Counted from the first letter of the stretch, positions 40,434 to 49,004 are shown. The stretch is 64,000 nt of DNA from Piscinibacter sp047600445 (GCF_047600445.1 NZ_JASGKT010000002.1:1302001-1366000), one strand, 5' to 3'. A program made the numbers and translations. The notes: generated by a model from the sequence alone, not told the origin.

Positions 40434-41684
40434 ATGACGACGACCGCCACCGCCTCGCTGCGCGACGACGCCCGCACCATCGGCCTGATCGGCCTGGCGC
40501 ACGGCACCTCGCATTTTTTCCACATGCTGCTGCCGCCGCTGTTCCCGCTGTTCATCCGCGACTTCGGGCTGAGCTACTCCGAGCTGGGGCTGCTGGTCAG
40601 CACCTTCTTCGTGATCTCGGGCATAGGCCAGGCGCTGGCCGGCTTCCTGGTCGACCGTGTCGGCGCGCGGCCGGTGCTGTTCGCGGCGCTGTCGTGCTTC
40701 GTGCTGGCGTCGCTGGCGGCGGCCAGCGCGCAGGGCTACGCCGGGCTGATGCTGGCGTCGGCGCTGGCCGGGCTGGGCAACTCGCCGTTCCACCCGGTGG
40801 ACTTCACCATCCTGAACAAGCGCGTCTCGCAGGCGCGCCTGGGCCACGCCTTCTCGGTGCACGGCATCACCGGCAACCTCGGCTGGGCCGCCGCGCCGGT
40901 GTTCATGGCGGCGATCACCGCGGCCACCGGCTCGTGGCGCTGGGCCGCGGCCGGCGCGGGGCTGTGGGCGCTGTTCGTGCTCGCGACGCTGCTGCTGAAC
41001 CGCCGGGCCATCGACGACCGCTCGGCGAGCTGGCCGCACGCCGCCGCCAAGGCCGCCGGCGCGGCCAAGGACGAGCACCCGCTCGCCTTCCTGCGCCTGC
41101 CCTCGGTGTGGCTGTGTTTCTCGTTCTTCTTCTGGTCCACCTGCGCGCTGTCGGCGGTGCAGAGCTTCGCCGGCCCGGCCTTGCAGAAGCTGCACGACCT
41201 GCCGCTGACCGTGACCTCCTTCGTCGTCACCGGCTTCATGCTGTGCGGCGCGGCCGGCATGGTGGTGGGCGGCTTCCTGGCGGCGCGCGCCGAGCGGCTC
41301 GAACGCATCATCGGCGCGTGCCTGCTCGGCGCGGCGGCGCTGTTGTTCCTCGCCGGGCTGCCGGGCATGCCGGGCATGCTGGCGGCGGTGGTGGCTTCGC
41401 TGGCCGGCTTCGGCACCGGGCTGGCCGGCCCGTCGCGCGACATGCTGATCAAGCGCGCCGCGCCGCCCGGCGCCACCGGGCGCGTCTACGGCACGGTGTA
41501 TTCGGGGCTGGACCTGGGCTTCGCGCTGGCCGCGCCGGTGTTCGGCGCCATCCTCGACCGCGGCGCGCCCTCGGGCGTGTTCGTCGGCGCGGCGCTGGCG
41601 CTGGTGGGCGGCGTGCTCTCGGCCGGGCTGGTCGGCGCGCGCGTGGCGAAGGGGCGGCCGCAGGCGGCGAAAATGGCTGCATGA
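40434..41684 (+). CDS. MFS transporter, fosmidomycin-resistance (Fsr)-like
   Basis: Inner-membrane transporter of the major facilitator superfamily, 416 residues from the ATG at 40434 (a GTG at 40431 is the alternative). About twelve hydrophobic segments are visible. The N-terminal GLIGLAHGTSHFFHMLLPPLFPLFIRDFGLSYSELGLLVSTFFVISGIGQALAGFLVDRVGARPVL carries the MFS loop 2-3 motif, and NSPFHPVDFTILN is typical of the Fsr-like branch. The substrate is unknown; fosmidomycin resistance is only the name of the nearest characterised relatives. The stop overlaps the TPP-enzyme ATG by 4 bp, so the two probably serve the same metabolite. Confidence 0.82.
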   Translation: MTTTATASLRDDARTIGLIGLAHGTSHFFHMLLPPLFPLFIRDFGLSYSELGLLVSTFFVISGIGQALAGFLVDRVGARPVLFAALSCFVLASLAAASAQGYAGLMLASALAGLGNSPFHPVDFTILNKRVSQARLGHAFSVHGITGNLGWAAAPVFMAAITAATGSWRWAAAGAGLWALFVLATLLLNRRAIDDRSASWPHAAAKAAGAAKDEHPLAFLRLPSVWLCFSFFFWSTCALSAVQSFAGPALQKLHDLPLTVTSFVVTGFMLCGAAGMVVGGFLAARAERLERIIGACLLGAAALLFLAGLPGMPGMLAAVVASLAGFGTGLAGPSRDMLIKRAAPPGATGRVYGTVYSGLDLGFALAAPVFGAILDRGAPSGVFVGAALALVGGVLSAGLVGARVAKGRPQAAKMAA

Positions 41685-43393
41685 ACAGCCATCGCCTTGC
41701 CGGACACGCCCTCGTCGAAGCCCTGATCGCGCAAGGCGCGGACACCGTCTTCGGCGTGCCCGGCGAGAGCTACCTCGCGGTGCTCGACGGTTTTCACGAA
41801 CACCGCGACCGCATCCGCTTCATCGCCTGCCGCCAGGAGGGCGGCGCCGCCTTCATGGCCGAGGCACAGGGCAAGCTCGGCGGCCGGCCCGGGCTGTGTT
41901 TCGTGACGCGCGGCCCCGGCGCCACCAATGCCGCCATCGGGCTGCACACCGCGTTCCAGGACAGCACGCCGATGATCCTGTTCGTCGGCCAGGTGGCCAG
42001 CGACCAGCGCGACCGCGAGGCCTTCCAGGAACTCGACTACCGCCAGGTGTTCGGCCCCGGCACGCTGGGCATGGCGAAGTGGGTCGGCGAGGTGCAGTCG
42101 GCCGACCGCCTGCCCGAGTACGTGGCGCGCGCCTTCCACACCGCGATGCAGGGCCGCCCCGGCCCGGTGGTGCTGGTGCTGCCGGAAGACCTGCTCACCA
42201 CGCCCACCGCCGCGCCGGTGCTGCCGCGCGTCGAGCCGGCGCAGGCCTGGCCGGCGCCAGGCGCGCTGCGCGACCTGCGCGCGCTGCTGGTGCAGGCACG
42301 GCGGCCCTTCGTGATCGCCGGCGGCGGCGGCTGGGACGCCGAGGGCGCGCGCGCCTTGCAGCGCTTCGCCGAGAACTGGCAGTTGCCGGTGGGCTGCGGC
42401 TTCCGCTTCCAGGACAGCTTCGACAACCATCACCCGCAGTACGCCGGCGACGTCGGCATCGCCATCAACCCGAAGCTGGCCGCTCGCATCCGCGAGGCCG
42501 ACCTGGTGATCGCGCTGGGCGTGCGCCTGGGCGAGATGACCACCGGCGGCTACACGCTGCTCGAAGCGCCGCGGCCGGCGCAGAAGCTGGTGCACATCCA
42601 TGCCGGCGCGGAGGAACTCGGGCGCGTCTACGCCGCCGACCTGCTGCTGCAGGCCTCGGTGAACAACGCCGCCAAGGCGCTGGAGGCGCTGGCCGCGCCG
42701 CCGTCGCTGGCCTGGACGGCCTGGGCGCGGGCGGCCGCGGCCGACTACGCCGACAACCGCGTCGCGCCGCCGGTGGCGCCGCTGGACATGGCGCAGGTGA
42801 TGCTGACGGTCGAGCGCCTGGCGCCGCAGGACAGCGTCTACACCAACGGCGCCGGCAACTACAGCGGCTGGCTGCACCGCTACCTGCGCTACCGCGGCCT
42901 GCAGCACCACGGCCGCACCCAGCTCGCGCCGACCTCGGGCGCGATGGGCTACGGCGTGCCGGCGGCGATCGCCGCGTCGCTGCTGTACCCGCGGCGCACG
43001 GTGATCAACGTCGCCGGCGACGGCGACTTCCTGATGACCGGCCAGGAACTCGCCACCGCCAGCGGCTACGGCGCCGGGCGCGGGCCGGGCCGGCTGATCA
43101 GCCTGGTGGTCGACAACGGCACTTACGGCACGATCCGCATGCACCAGGAGCGCGAGTACCCGGGGCGCGTGTCGGGCAGCGACCTGTTCAACCCCGACTT
43201 CGCCGCGCTGGCGCGCGCCTACGGCTGGCACGCCGCGACCGTGGAGTGCAGCGACGAATTCGAACCGGCCTTCCGCGCCGCGCTGGCCGCCGACGGCCCC
43301 GCGCTGATCCACCTGAAGCTCGCCGCCGAGGTGAGCACCACGCGCAGCACGCTCAGCGCGATCCGCGAGGCCGCGCTCAGGAAGCGGGCCTGA
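41681..43393 (+). CDS. Thiamine-diphosphate-dependent enzyme, acetolactate-synthase-like
   Basis: A 570-residue ThDP enzyme of the acetolactate synthase/benzoylformate decarboxylase superfamily. The catalytic Glu region is RQEGGAAFMAEAQGKLGGRPGLCFVTRGPGATNAAIGL. The ThDP/Mg motif begins GDGDFLMTGQEL and ends in DNGTYGTIRMHQ, with a 7-residue insertion (YGAGRGPGR) before LISLVVDNG. No FAD-site evidence was pinned down, so true acetolactate synthase is unlikely without a small subunit nearby. Paralogues act on 2-keto acids, oxalyl-CoA or sulfonates; the substrate cannot be assigned. Translationally coupled to the MFS transporter, and 17 bp of its 3' end overlap the convergent EamA gene. Confidence 0.8.
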   Translation: MNSHRLAGHALVEALIAQGADTVFGVPGESYLAVLDGFHEHRDRIRFIACRQEGGAAFMAEAQGKLGGRPGLCFVTRGPGATNAAIGLHTAFQDSTPMILFVGQVASDQRDREAFQELDYRQVFGPGTLGMAKWVGEVQSADRLPEYVARAFHTAMQGRPGPVVLVLPEDLLTTPTAAPVLPRVEPAQAWPAPGALRDLRALLVQARRPFVIAGGGGWDAEGARALQRFAENWQLPVGCGFRFQDSFDNHHPQYAGDVGIAINPKLAARIREADLVIALGVRLGEMTTGGYTLLEAPRPAQKLVHIHAGAEELGRVYAADLLLQASVNNAAKALEALAAPPSLAWTAWARAAAADYADNRVAPPVAPLDMAQVMLTVERLAPQDSVYTNGAGNYSGWLHRYLRYRGLQHHGRTQLAPTSGAMGYGVPAAIAASLLYPRRTVINVAGDGDFLMTGQELATASGYGAGRGPGRLISLVVDNGTYGTIRMHQEREYPGRVSGSDLFNPDFAALARAYGWHAATVECSDEFEPAFRAALAADGPALIHLKLAAEVSTTRSTLSAIREAALRKRA

Positions 43394-44294
43394 GCGCCGC
43401 GCCGCGCAGCATCAGCACCACGCCGGCCAGCACCACGCCGGCGGCGGTCCACTCGAAGCCGCTGACGGCCTCGCCCAGCACCGCCACGCCCAGCAGCATC
43501 GCGATCACCGGGTTGACGAAGGTGTAGCTCGACGCCAGCCCGGCGCTGGCGTGCGCGAGCAGGTGCATGTAGGCGTTGAAGGCGATCAGCGAGCCGGCCA
43601 CGACGAGGTAGAGCCACGCCGCCGCGGCGGCCGGCTGCGGCGGCCACTGCGGCCGCTCGCCGGCCGCCAGCGACAGCGCCATCAGCACCGCGCCGCCGCA
43701 CAGCATCTCGCTGGCGAAACCCATCGCGCCGGGCGCGAGCGGCAGGCTGCGCTGGCTCAGCACGCTGCCCAGCGCCCAGGCCAGGCAGGCGATCGCGATC
43801 GCCGCCAGCCCGGCCGGCGAGGCCTGGAAGCCGGCGCCCTGCGTCAGCATCAGCACGCCGCCCAGGCCGACGACGATGCCGGCCAGCTCCAGCCGCCCGG
43901 GCCGGATGCGCCACAGCAGGTTGAGCGCCGCGATCATCAGCGGCACCACCGCGATGAAGGCCACCACCAGGCCCGAGCCGACGCTAGTTTCGGCCACCGC
44001 GGTGCCGCCCATGCCGCCGCCGAGCATCAGCGCGCCCACCACCAGCGCGTTGCGCCACTGCGCGCGTGTCGGCCACGCCGCGCCGCGCCAGCGCAGCCAG
44101 GCGAGCAGCAGCGCGCCGGCGGCGAGGAAGCGCGTGCCCATCTGGAAGAAGGGCGGCAGGCTCAGCAGCGCGAACTTGATCGCGAGGTAGGTCGAGCCCC
44201 AGATCAGCCAGGTGGCGGCCAGGCAGGCGAGCAGCAGCGGCGACAGCGGCGCGGCGCGCGCTGCGCCGGCGGCGAGGGGAGAGGAGGAGGTCAT
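43377..44294 (-). CDS. EamA-family (DMT) transporter, YedA-like
   Basis: Inner-membrane drug/metabolite transporter of 305 residues with ten hydrophobic segments in two EamA repeats. The first repeat shows LACLAATWLIWGSTYLAIKFALLSLPPFFQMGTRFLAAGALLLAW, the second LAAIAIACLAWALGSVLSQRSLPLAPGAMGFASEMLCGGAVLMAL and SLIAFNAYMHLLAHASAGLASSYTFVNPVIAMLLGVAVLGE. These match the RhaT/YedA-like branch, probably a metabolite exporter; substrate unknown. It overlaps the convergent TPP-enzyme gene by 17 bp and is divergent from the rraA-like gene. Confidence 0.85.
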   Translation of the reverse strand: MTSSSPLAAGAARAAPLSPLLLACLAATWLIWGSTYLAIKFALLSLPPFFQMGTRFLAAGALLLAWLRWRGAAWPTRAQWRNALVVGALMLGGGMGGTAVAETSVGSGLVVAFIAVVPLMIAALNLLWRIRPGRLELAGIVVGLGGVLMLTQGAGFQASPAGLAAIAIACLAWALGSVLSQRSLPLAPGAMGFASEMLCGGAVLMALSLAAGERPQWPPQPAAAAAWLYLVVAGSLIAFNAYMHLLAHASAGLASSYTFVNPVIAMLLGVAVLGEAVSGFEWTAAGVVLAGVVLMLRGAALRPAS

Positions 44295-44398
44295 GCCGTG
44301 GATGGTATGGAAAGCCGATCACTTCTTGCGGCCACAATCGTCGCGCCGCGCCGCCGCTGCGCAGACGTGAAACACCTCTTCAGGAAAGCGACCCACGC

Positions 44399-44920
44399 AT
44401 GAGCACCACCCCGACCGACTTCTCCACCTGCGACCTGTGCGACGCGCACAAGGCCGCGTTCGCCGCGGGCGACGGCGCCTTCCGCGTGCTGCCGCCGGTG
44501 TTCGCGAGCTACGGCGGCCGCGCGAAGTTCAGCGGTCCGGTGCTGACCGTGCAGTGCTTCGAGGACAACTCGCCGGTGAAGGCGGCGCTGGAGTCGCCCG
44601 GCCAGGGCCGCGTGCTGGTGGTCGACGGCGGCGGCTCGCTGCGCCGCGCGCTGATCGGCGGCAACATCGCCGCCGCCGCCGCGAAAAACGGCTGGGCCGG
44701 CGTGCTGATCGACGGCGCGGCGCGCGACAAGGCCGAACTGGCCGCCGCCGACGTGGGCGTCCGCGCGCTGGCGCTGCTGCCGATGCCCACCGAGCGCAAG
44801 GCGCCGGGCCAGACCGGCGTGCCGGTGCGCATCCAGGGCGTGTGGGTGCGCAGCGGCGACTGGCTGTATGCCGACGAGGACGGCATCGTGGTGATGAGCG
44901 CGCGAGCCGCCTCCGCTTGA
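44399..44920 (+). CDS. rraA: RraA-family protein (RNase E regulator / HMG aldolase fold)
   Basis: A 173-residue protein of the RraA/4-hydroxy-4-methyl-2-oxoglutarate aldolase family. It begins FSTCDLCDAHKAAF, shows SYGGRAKFSGPVLTVQCFEDNSPVKAAL, VLVVDGGGSLRRALIGGNIAAAAAKNGWAGVLIDGAARDKAEL, then GVPVRIQGVWVRSGDWLYADEDGIVV. Length and the GGNIAAAAAKNGW-G-IDGAARD motif fit RraA-type proteins, which in E. coli bind and inhibit RNase E; the aldolase branch has the Asp/Arg metal site also seen here. The two roles cannot be separated from sequence. Its stop lies inside the first copy of the 74-bp repeat. Confidence 0.85.
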   Translation: MSTTPTDFSTCDLCDAHKAAFAAGDGAFRVLPPVFASYGGRAKFSGPVLTVQCFEDNSPVKAALESPGQGRVLVVDGGGSLRRALIGGNIAAAAAKNGWAGVLIDGAARDKAELAAADVGVRALALLPMPTERKAPGQTGVPVRIQGVWVRSGDWLYADEDGIVVMSARAASA

Positions 44921-44987
44921 ATGGCTAGCTAGAGGAAGCCCGTGGTTGTTGACACACGGCAAGACGCAGAGCATGCGCGACCGCGGC
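44914..44987 (+). repeat. 74-bp direct repeat, copy 1 (before the DUF3047-like gene)
   Basis: Aligns without gaps to 46219-46292, with 64 of 74 positions identical. It starts at the rraA stop and ends 59 bp before the DUF3047-like ATG. The core reads GTTGTTGACACACGGCAAGA, then CGCAGAGCATGCGCGACC. A TTGT-N9-GCAA half-dyad and a TTGACA hexamer (44948-44953) lie inside. Probable regulatory element shared with the downstream AraC gene. Confidence 0.7.
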
Positions 44988-45046
44988 TCGCCCGGTTCGC
45001 GGCCCGCCCGGAAGCCATCCGGAACCTGCCTCTTCCTGACACAGCC

Positions 45047-46201
45047 ATGCCCGTACGCAACGCCCCCTCCGCCGTTCCGACCACCTTGCGCTTCATGGCC
45101 GCGCGCTTGCGGCATCGCCTGTTCTCACCCAGGCCGGCGAGCGCGCCGGACCTTCGCACGCGCATGGGGAAGGTGTTCGCTGCGCTCCAGGCGCGCGGTG
45201 TGCAGGCGCACTGGATCCAGGTGCCGGCCGGCGGCGACTGGCTGGACGGCGGCATCGACCTGTTGCCCGGCGAAGCGGTCGCCATCCTCGCCGAAGGCAT
45301 GGTGTGGCTGGCCAAGGGGCTGGACGTCGGTTTCGGGCCGCAGGTGGGGCTGTGGTACCGCGTCGGCGACGCGCCGCTGCGCAAGACGACGTCCGCGCGG
45401 TCGTGGCTGGACGCCGGCGAGGGTGGGCGGCTGCGCTTCACCACCAAGCCGCCGGGCGAATTCGCCTCCCGCGACGGCCGCTTCGAAGCCGACCTGGACC
45501 GCAAACCGCTGCAGGGCGGTTTCACCGTCGCGGTGCTGCGCTGGCCGGCGGAGCCGGACGCCGCGCTGGACCATGCCGCCTCGGTGGACGAGGAACTGTT
45601 TGCCTCGCTGCGGCAACAACGGCGCGTTCCGGCGCGCGCGCCGCAGGGCTGGCACTACCTCTGGCGCCTCGGCGACGGCAACATCTTCCGCGCCCACGAG
45701 CAGCACAACGGCCGGATGTGCTGCCAGACCCATGCCGATGTCGGCATCCTGCAGTTTCCGGTCGACCATGCGCTCGACGAAGGCTCGCGTCTCGACTGGC
45801 GCTGGCTGGTGCAACGGCTGCCGTCGGCGCTGCCCGAACACACCGCGCCGACCCACGACTACCTGTCGATCGCGCTCGAGTTCGACAACGGCCTCGACCT
45901 GACCTGGATGTGGAGCAGCGGCCTGCCGGAGGGCACGATCTTCCAGTGCCCCTTGCCCTGGTGGGACCAGCGCGAGACCCATTGGGTGCTGCGCAGCGAT
46001 CCGGCGAAGCTGGGCCAGTGGCTCGATGAATCGCGCCCGATTCTGGCCGACTACCGAAAGGCCATCGGCGGGCCGGACCCGACCCGCATCGTCGCCGTCT
46101 GGCTGATCGCCAACACCGCCTTCCAGCGCGGCCACGGGCATTGCGAGTACGAGGGCATCGTCCTGCGCAGCGGCGCCCGTGAAGACCACGTCGGCGGCTG
46201 A
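45047..46201 (+). CDS. DUF3047-like protein of unknown function
   Basis: A 384-residue protein, apparently cytoplasmic (no clear signal peptide). The N-terminal half has a lectin-like beta style (IQVPAGGDWLDGGIDLLPGEAVAILAEGMVWLAKGLDVGFGPQVGLWYRVGD, LQGGFTVAVLRWP). The C-terminal half resembles DUF3047: FPVDHALDEGSRLDWRWLVQRLPS, DYLSIALEFDNGLDLTWMWS, WVLRSDPAKLGQWLDESRPILADYRKAIGGPDPTRIVAVWLIANTAFQRGHGHCEYEGIVLRSG. The frame is open upstream to 44942, but that stretch is the repeat element; ATG 45047 or 45095 is more likely. It shares its upstream element with the AraC gene that follows, suggesting co-regulation. Confidence 0.6.
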   Translation: MPVRNAPSAVPTTLRFMAARLRHRLFSPRPASAPDLRTRMGKVFAALQARGVQAHWIQVPAGGDWLDGGIDLLPGEAVAILAEGMVWLAKGLDVGFGPQVGLWYRVGDAPLRKTTSARSWLDAGEGGRLRFTTKPPGEFASRDGRFEADLDRKPLQGGFTVAVLRWPAEPDAALDHAASVDEELFASLRQQRRVPARAPQGWHYLWRLGDGNIFRAHEQHNGRMCCQTHADVGILQFPVDHALDEGSRLDWRWLVQRLPSALPEHTAPTHDYLSIALEFDNGLDLTWMWSSGLPEGTIFQCPLPWWDQRETHWVLRSDPAKLGQWLDESRPILADYRKAIGGPDPTRIVAVWLIANTAFQRGHGHCEYEGIVLRSGAREDHVGG

Positions 46202-46218
46202 GGCGCGCAAGCCCCTGT

Positions 46219-46292
46219 CGCCTGAATGGCTAGTTGGAGAAAACCCCTGGTTGTTGATACACGACAAGACGCAGACCATGCGCGACCGTGGC
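46219..46292 (+). repeat. 74-bp direct repeat, copy 2 (before the AraC gene)
   Basis: Second copy of the element at 44914-44987, 64 of 74 positions identical. Here the core is GTTGTTGATACACGACAAGA with a perfect TTGT-N9-ACAA dyad, and the element runs into the GTG start of the AraC gene at 46288. It begins 17 bp after the stop of the DUF3047-like gene. In this copy, TTGATA replaces the TTGACA of copy 1. Confidence 0.7.
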
Positions 46293-47175
46293 AAGCCTGA
46301 TCCGTCCCGACGAACTGCCTCGCTGGGTTCCCGGCGAACTGCTGCTGTGCAGCGATGCACGCGGCTGGAAGGGTGTCGGCGTGCGCGGCTACCGCTACCA
46401 GGGCTCGGATGTCGAGGTGCCGCCGCTGGCCGACTACATGATCGTGCGCTACCAGCGCGGCAGCACGCTGATGGAGCGGCGCTTCGAGGGGCGCTGGACG
46501 CGCACCGAGTGCCACCCCGGCGACGTGTCGCTGCTGACACGCTCCCAGATGTCGCACTGGCACTGGACGCAGCCGATCGACGTCACCCACACCTACCTGG
46601 CTGACGACCTGGTCGCGCGTGTCGCCGCGGACGTGCTTGACCGCCCCATCGCCGAGGTGCGCCTGCACGACCTGCTGCGCACGCAGGACCCGATCGTCAC
46701 CAACATCGTCGACGCGATCGCGCAGGAGAGCGGCGACGAAGGCGTCGGCGGCGCGCTCTACGTCGACGCGCTGGGCACCCAGCTCGCGGTGCACCTGCTG
46801 CGCCACTACGCCTCGTTCGAGTTCCGCGACCAGTCCGGCCGCGGGCGGCTGCCGCCGGCGGCGGCGCGGCGCGTGGTCGAGTACATCGACGCGCGGCTGG
46901 AGATGGCGCTGACGCTGGACGAACTGGCCGGCGTCGTCGGCATGGGCGTGTGGAGCTTCGGCAAGCGCTTCCGCGAGACCTTCGGCACGACGCCGCACCA
47001 CTTCGTCGTCGACCGCCGGCTCGACCGCGCGCGGCAACTGCTCCAGCAGGGCAGCCTGCCGGTCAAGGCGGTGGCCTCGGCCTGCGGCTTCGCCGACCAG
47101 GCGCACCTGACGCGCGTGATGCGCGCCCGCCTGGCCACCACGCCCGCCGCGCTGCGCCGCGACCGCGCGAACTGA
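46288..47175 (+). CDS. AraC-family transcriptional regulator of the monooxygenase cluster
   Basis: A 295-residue regulator starting at GTG 46288; no ATG occurs before residue 50, and the N-terminal sequence RPDELPRWVPGELLLCSDARGWKGVGVRGYRY looks complete. The C-terminal AraC DNA-binding domain has RRVVEYIDARLEMALTLDELAGVVGMGVWSFGKRFRETFGTTPHHFVVDRRLDRARQLLQQGSLPVKAVASACGFADQAHLTRVMRARLATTPAALRR with both helix-turn-helix units. It lies directly before the Baeyer-Villiger monooxygenase and directly after one copy of the 74-bp repeat, so control of itself, the DUF3047-like gene and perhaps the catabolic genes is inferred. Confidence 0.88.
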   Translation: MASLIRPDELPRWVPGELLLCSDARGWKGVGVRGYRYQGSDVEVPPLADYMIVRYQRGSTLMERRFEGRWTRTECHPGDVSLLTRSQMSHWHWTQPIDVTHTYLADDLVARVAADVLDRPIAEVRLHDLLRTQDPIVTNIVDAIAQESGDEGVGGALYVDALGTQLAVHLLRHYASFEFRDQSGRGRLPPAAARRVVEYIDARLEMALTLDELAGVVGMGVWSFGKRFRETFGTTPHHFVVDRRLDRARQLLQQGSLPVKAVASACGFADQAHLTRVMRARLATTPAALRRDRAN

Positions 47176-47307
47176 GCCGCCCGCGCCCGCGCGCGGCACC
47201 ACAATTTTCAAAACCCGCACGCGGCCGTTCAAGACGGCGCGGCAGGCCGTCCCCGACATTGGCGCCAGGCCCGAGCACGAGGCCACGACGACATTCCAGG
47301 AGACAGC

Positions 47308-48975
47308 ATGACCGCATCTGCCAACACCGCCACGGCGGCCCCGCCGCAACGTTCCGCGAACGGAACCCCCACCCGACTCGACGCGCTGGTGATCGGCGCC
47401 GGCATCGCCGGGCTGTACCAGTTGCACCGCATGCGCGAGATGGGCCTGAAGGTGCGCGCCTACGACACCGCCTCCGGCGTCGGCGGCACCTGGTACTGGA
47501 ACCGCTACCCCGGCGCGCGTTTCGATTCGCAGGCCGAGGTCTACCAGTACTGGTTCTCGGAGGATCTGTACAAATCCTGGAAGCCCAGCGAGCGTTTCCC
47601 GGCGCAGCCCGAGACCGAGACCTGGCTGAACTTCGTCGCCGACCGGCTCGACCTGAAGAAGGACATCCAGTTCAACACCCGCATCGTCTCGGCGCACTAC
47701 CGCGACGACACCGGCCGCTGGGACGTGACCACCGACGCCGGCGAGCGCATCGACACCCAGTACCTGCTGGCCTGCTGCGGCATGCTGTCGGCGCCGCTGG
47801 TCGACCGCTTCCCCGGCCAGTCCAGCTTCAAGGGCACGATCACGCACACCGGGCTGTGGCCCAAGGAAGGCATCGATCTGAAGGGCAAGCGCGTCGCCGT
47901 GGTCGGCACCGGCGCCACCGGCATCCAGGTGATCCAGACCATCGGGCCGATCGTCGGCTCGCTGAAGGTTTTCTCGCGCACGCCGCAGTACGTGGTGCCG
48001 ATGAAGAACCCGAAATACTCGAAGGAGGACTGGGACCGCTGGAGCAGCCAGTTCCACGATCTGAAGAAGCGCGTGCGCCAGACCTTCGCCGGCTTCCACT
48101 ACGACTTCGAGAACCGCCCTTGGGCCGAACTGGGCGACGCCGAGCGCACCCAGGTGCTGGAGAAGTTCTGGGAGGACGGCTCGCTGTCGATGTGGCTGGC
48201 CACCTTCCCGGAGATGTTCTTCGACGAGTCGGTCAGCGAGGTCGTGTCGGAGTTCGTGCGCGGCAAGATGCGCGCGCGGCTGCGCAACGACGAGAAGCTG
48301 TGCAAGACGCTGATCCCCGGCCGCGAGGACTACGGCTTCGGCACGCACCGCGTGCCGCTGGAGAACAAGTACCTGGAGGTCTACCTGCAGGACAACGTCG
48401 AAGCCATCGACTGCCGCAAGACGCCGATCGAGCGCATCGTGCCCGAGGGCATCCAGACCTCCGACGGCAAGGTGCACGAGTTCGACGTGATCGTCCTGGC
48501 GGTCGGCTTCGACGCCGGCTCGGGCGCGCTGTCGCGCATCGACATCCGCGGCCGCGGCGGCCGTTCGCTGAAGGACCAGTGGCAGCAGGAGATCCGCACC
48601 GCGATGGGCCTGCAGGTGCACGGCTACCCGAACTTGTTCACCACCGGCGCGCCGCTCGCGCCCTCGGCCGCGCTGTGCAACATGACCACTTGCCTGCAGC
48701 AGCAGGTGGACTGGATCACCGACTGCATCGCCTTCGCGCGCAGCCAGGGCAAGAGCGTCGTCGAGGCCAGCAAGGAGTTCGAGGACCGCTGGGTGCAGCA
48801 CCACGACGAGACCGCCGCGGCCACGCTGGTGGTCAAGACCGACTCCTGGTACATGGGCTCGAACGTCGACGGCAAGCCGCGGCGGCTGCTGTCGTACATC
48901 GGCGGCGTGGGCAACTATCACCGCCAATGCGACGAACTCGCCGCCAGCGGCTACCCCGGCTTCACGATGGCGTGA
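47308..48975 (+). CDS. Baeyer-Villiger flavin monooxygenase
   Basis: NADPH- and FAD-dependent monooxygenase of 555 residues that inserts oxygen next to a ketone carbonyl, giving an ester or lactone. The BVMO fingerprint FxGxxxHxxxWP is FKGTITHTGLWP at 174-185. The FAD site GAGIAG is at 30-35, the NADP site GTGATG at about 200-205, and GGTWYWNRYPGARFD matches the second family motif. The type is like cyclohexanone/phenylacetone monooxygenases; the exact ketone is unknown. ATG follows AGGAGACAGC, and a 132-bp leader separates it from the AraC gene. Two SDRs and an alpha/beta hydrolase follow. Confidence 0.93.
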   Translation: MTASANTATAAPPQRSANGTPTRLDALVIGAGIAGLYQLHRMREMGLKVRAYDTASGVGGTWYWNRYPGARFDSQAEVYQYWFSEDLYKSWKPSERFPAQPETETWLNFVADRLDLKKDIQFNTRIVSAHYRDDTGRWDVTTDAGERIDTQYLLACCGMLSAPLVDRFPGQSSFKGTITHTGLWPKEGIDLKGKRVAVVGTGATGIQVIQTIGPIVGSLKVFSRTPQYVVPMKNPKYSKEDWDRWSSQFHDLKKRVRQTFAGFHYDFENRPWAELGDAERTQVLEKFWEDGSLSMWLATFPEMFFDESVSEVVSEFVRGKMRARLRNDEKLCKTLIPGREDYGFGTHRVPLENKYLEVYLQDNVEAIDCRKTPIERIVPEGIQTSDGKVHEFDVIVLAVGFDAGSGALSRIDIRGRGGRSLKDQWQQEIRTAMGLQVHGYPNLFTTGAPLAPSAALCNMTTCLQQQVDWITDCIAFARSQGKSVVEASKEFEDRWVQHHDETAAATLVVKTDSWYMGSNVDGKPRRLLSYIGGVGNYHRQCDELAASGYPGFTMA

Positions 48976-49004
48976 GGTACGTCATTCTTCACGATGCCGT
49001 GAGG
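48961..49004. repeat. Two copies of a 17-bp hairpin unit after the monooxygenase gene
   Basis: TTCACGATGGCGTGAGG (48961-48977) and TTCACGATGCCGTGAGG (48988-49004) differ at one base and are 27 bp apart, start to start. Each holds the dyad TCACG-N4-CGTGA. The first copy contains the last two codons and the TGA of the monooxygenase gene; the second lies before the SDR ribosome-binding site. May be an operator pair, an mRNA processing site, or a local duplication. Confidence 0.55.

Noticed and set aside
41681..43393. True acetolactate synthase (IlvB) for branched-chain amino acids
   Set aside because: No small subunit or ilvC nearby; coupling to an MFS transporter and an AraC regulator suggests another substrate.
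44942..45046. Start of the DUF3047-like protein at 44942
   Set aside because: The first 15 codons lie in the 74-bp repeat, which also occurs in non-coding position before the AraC gene, so this stretch is more likely regulatory.
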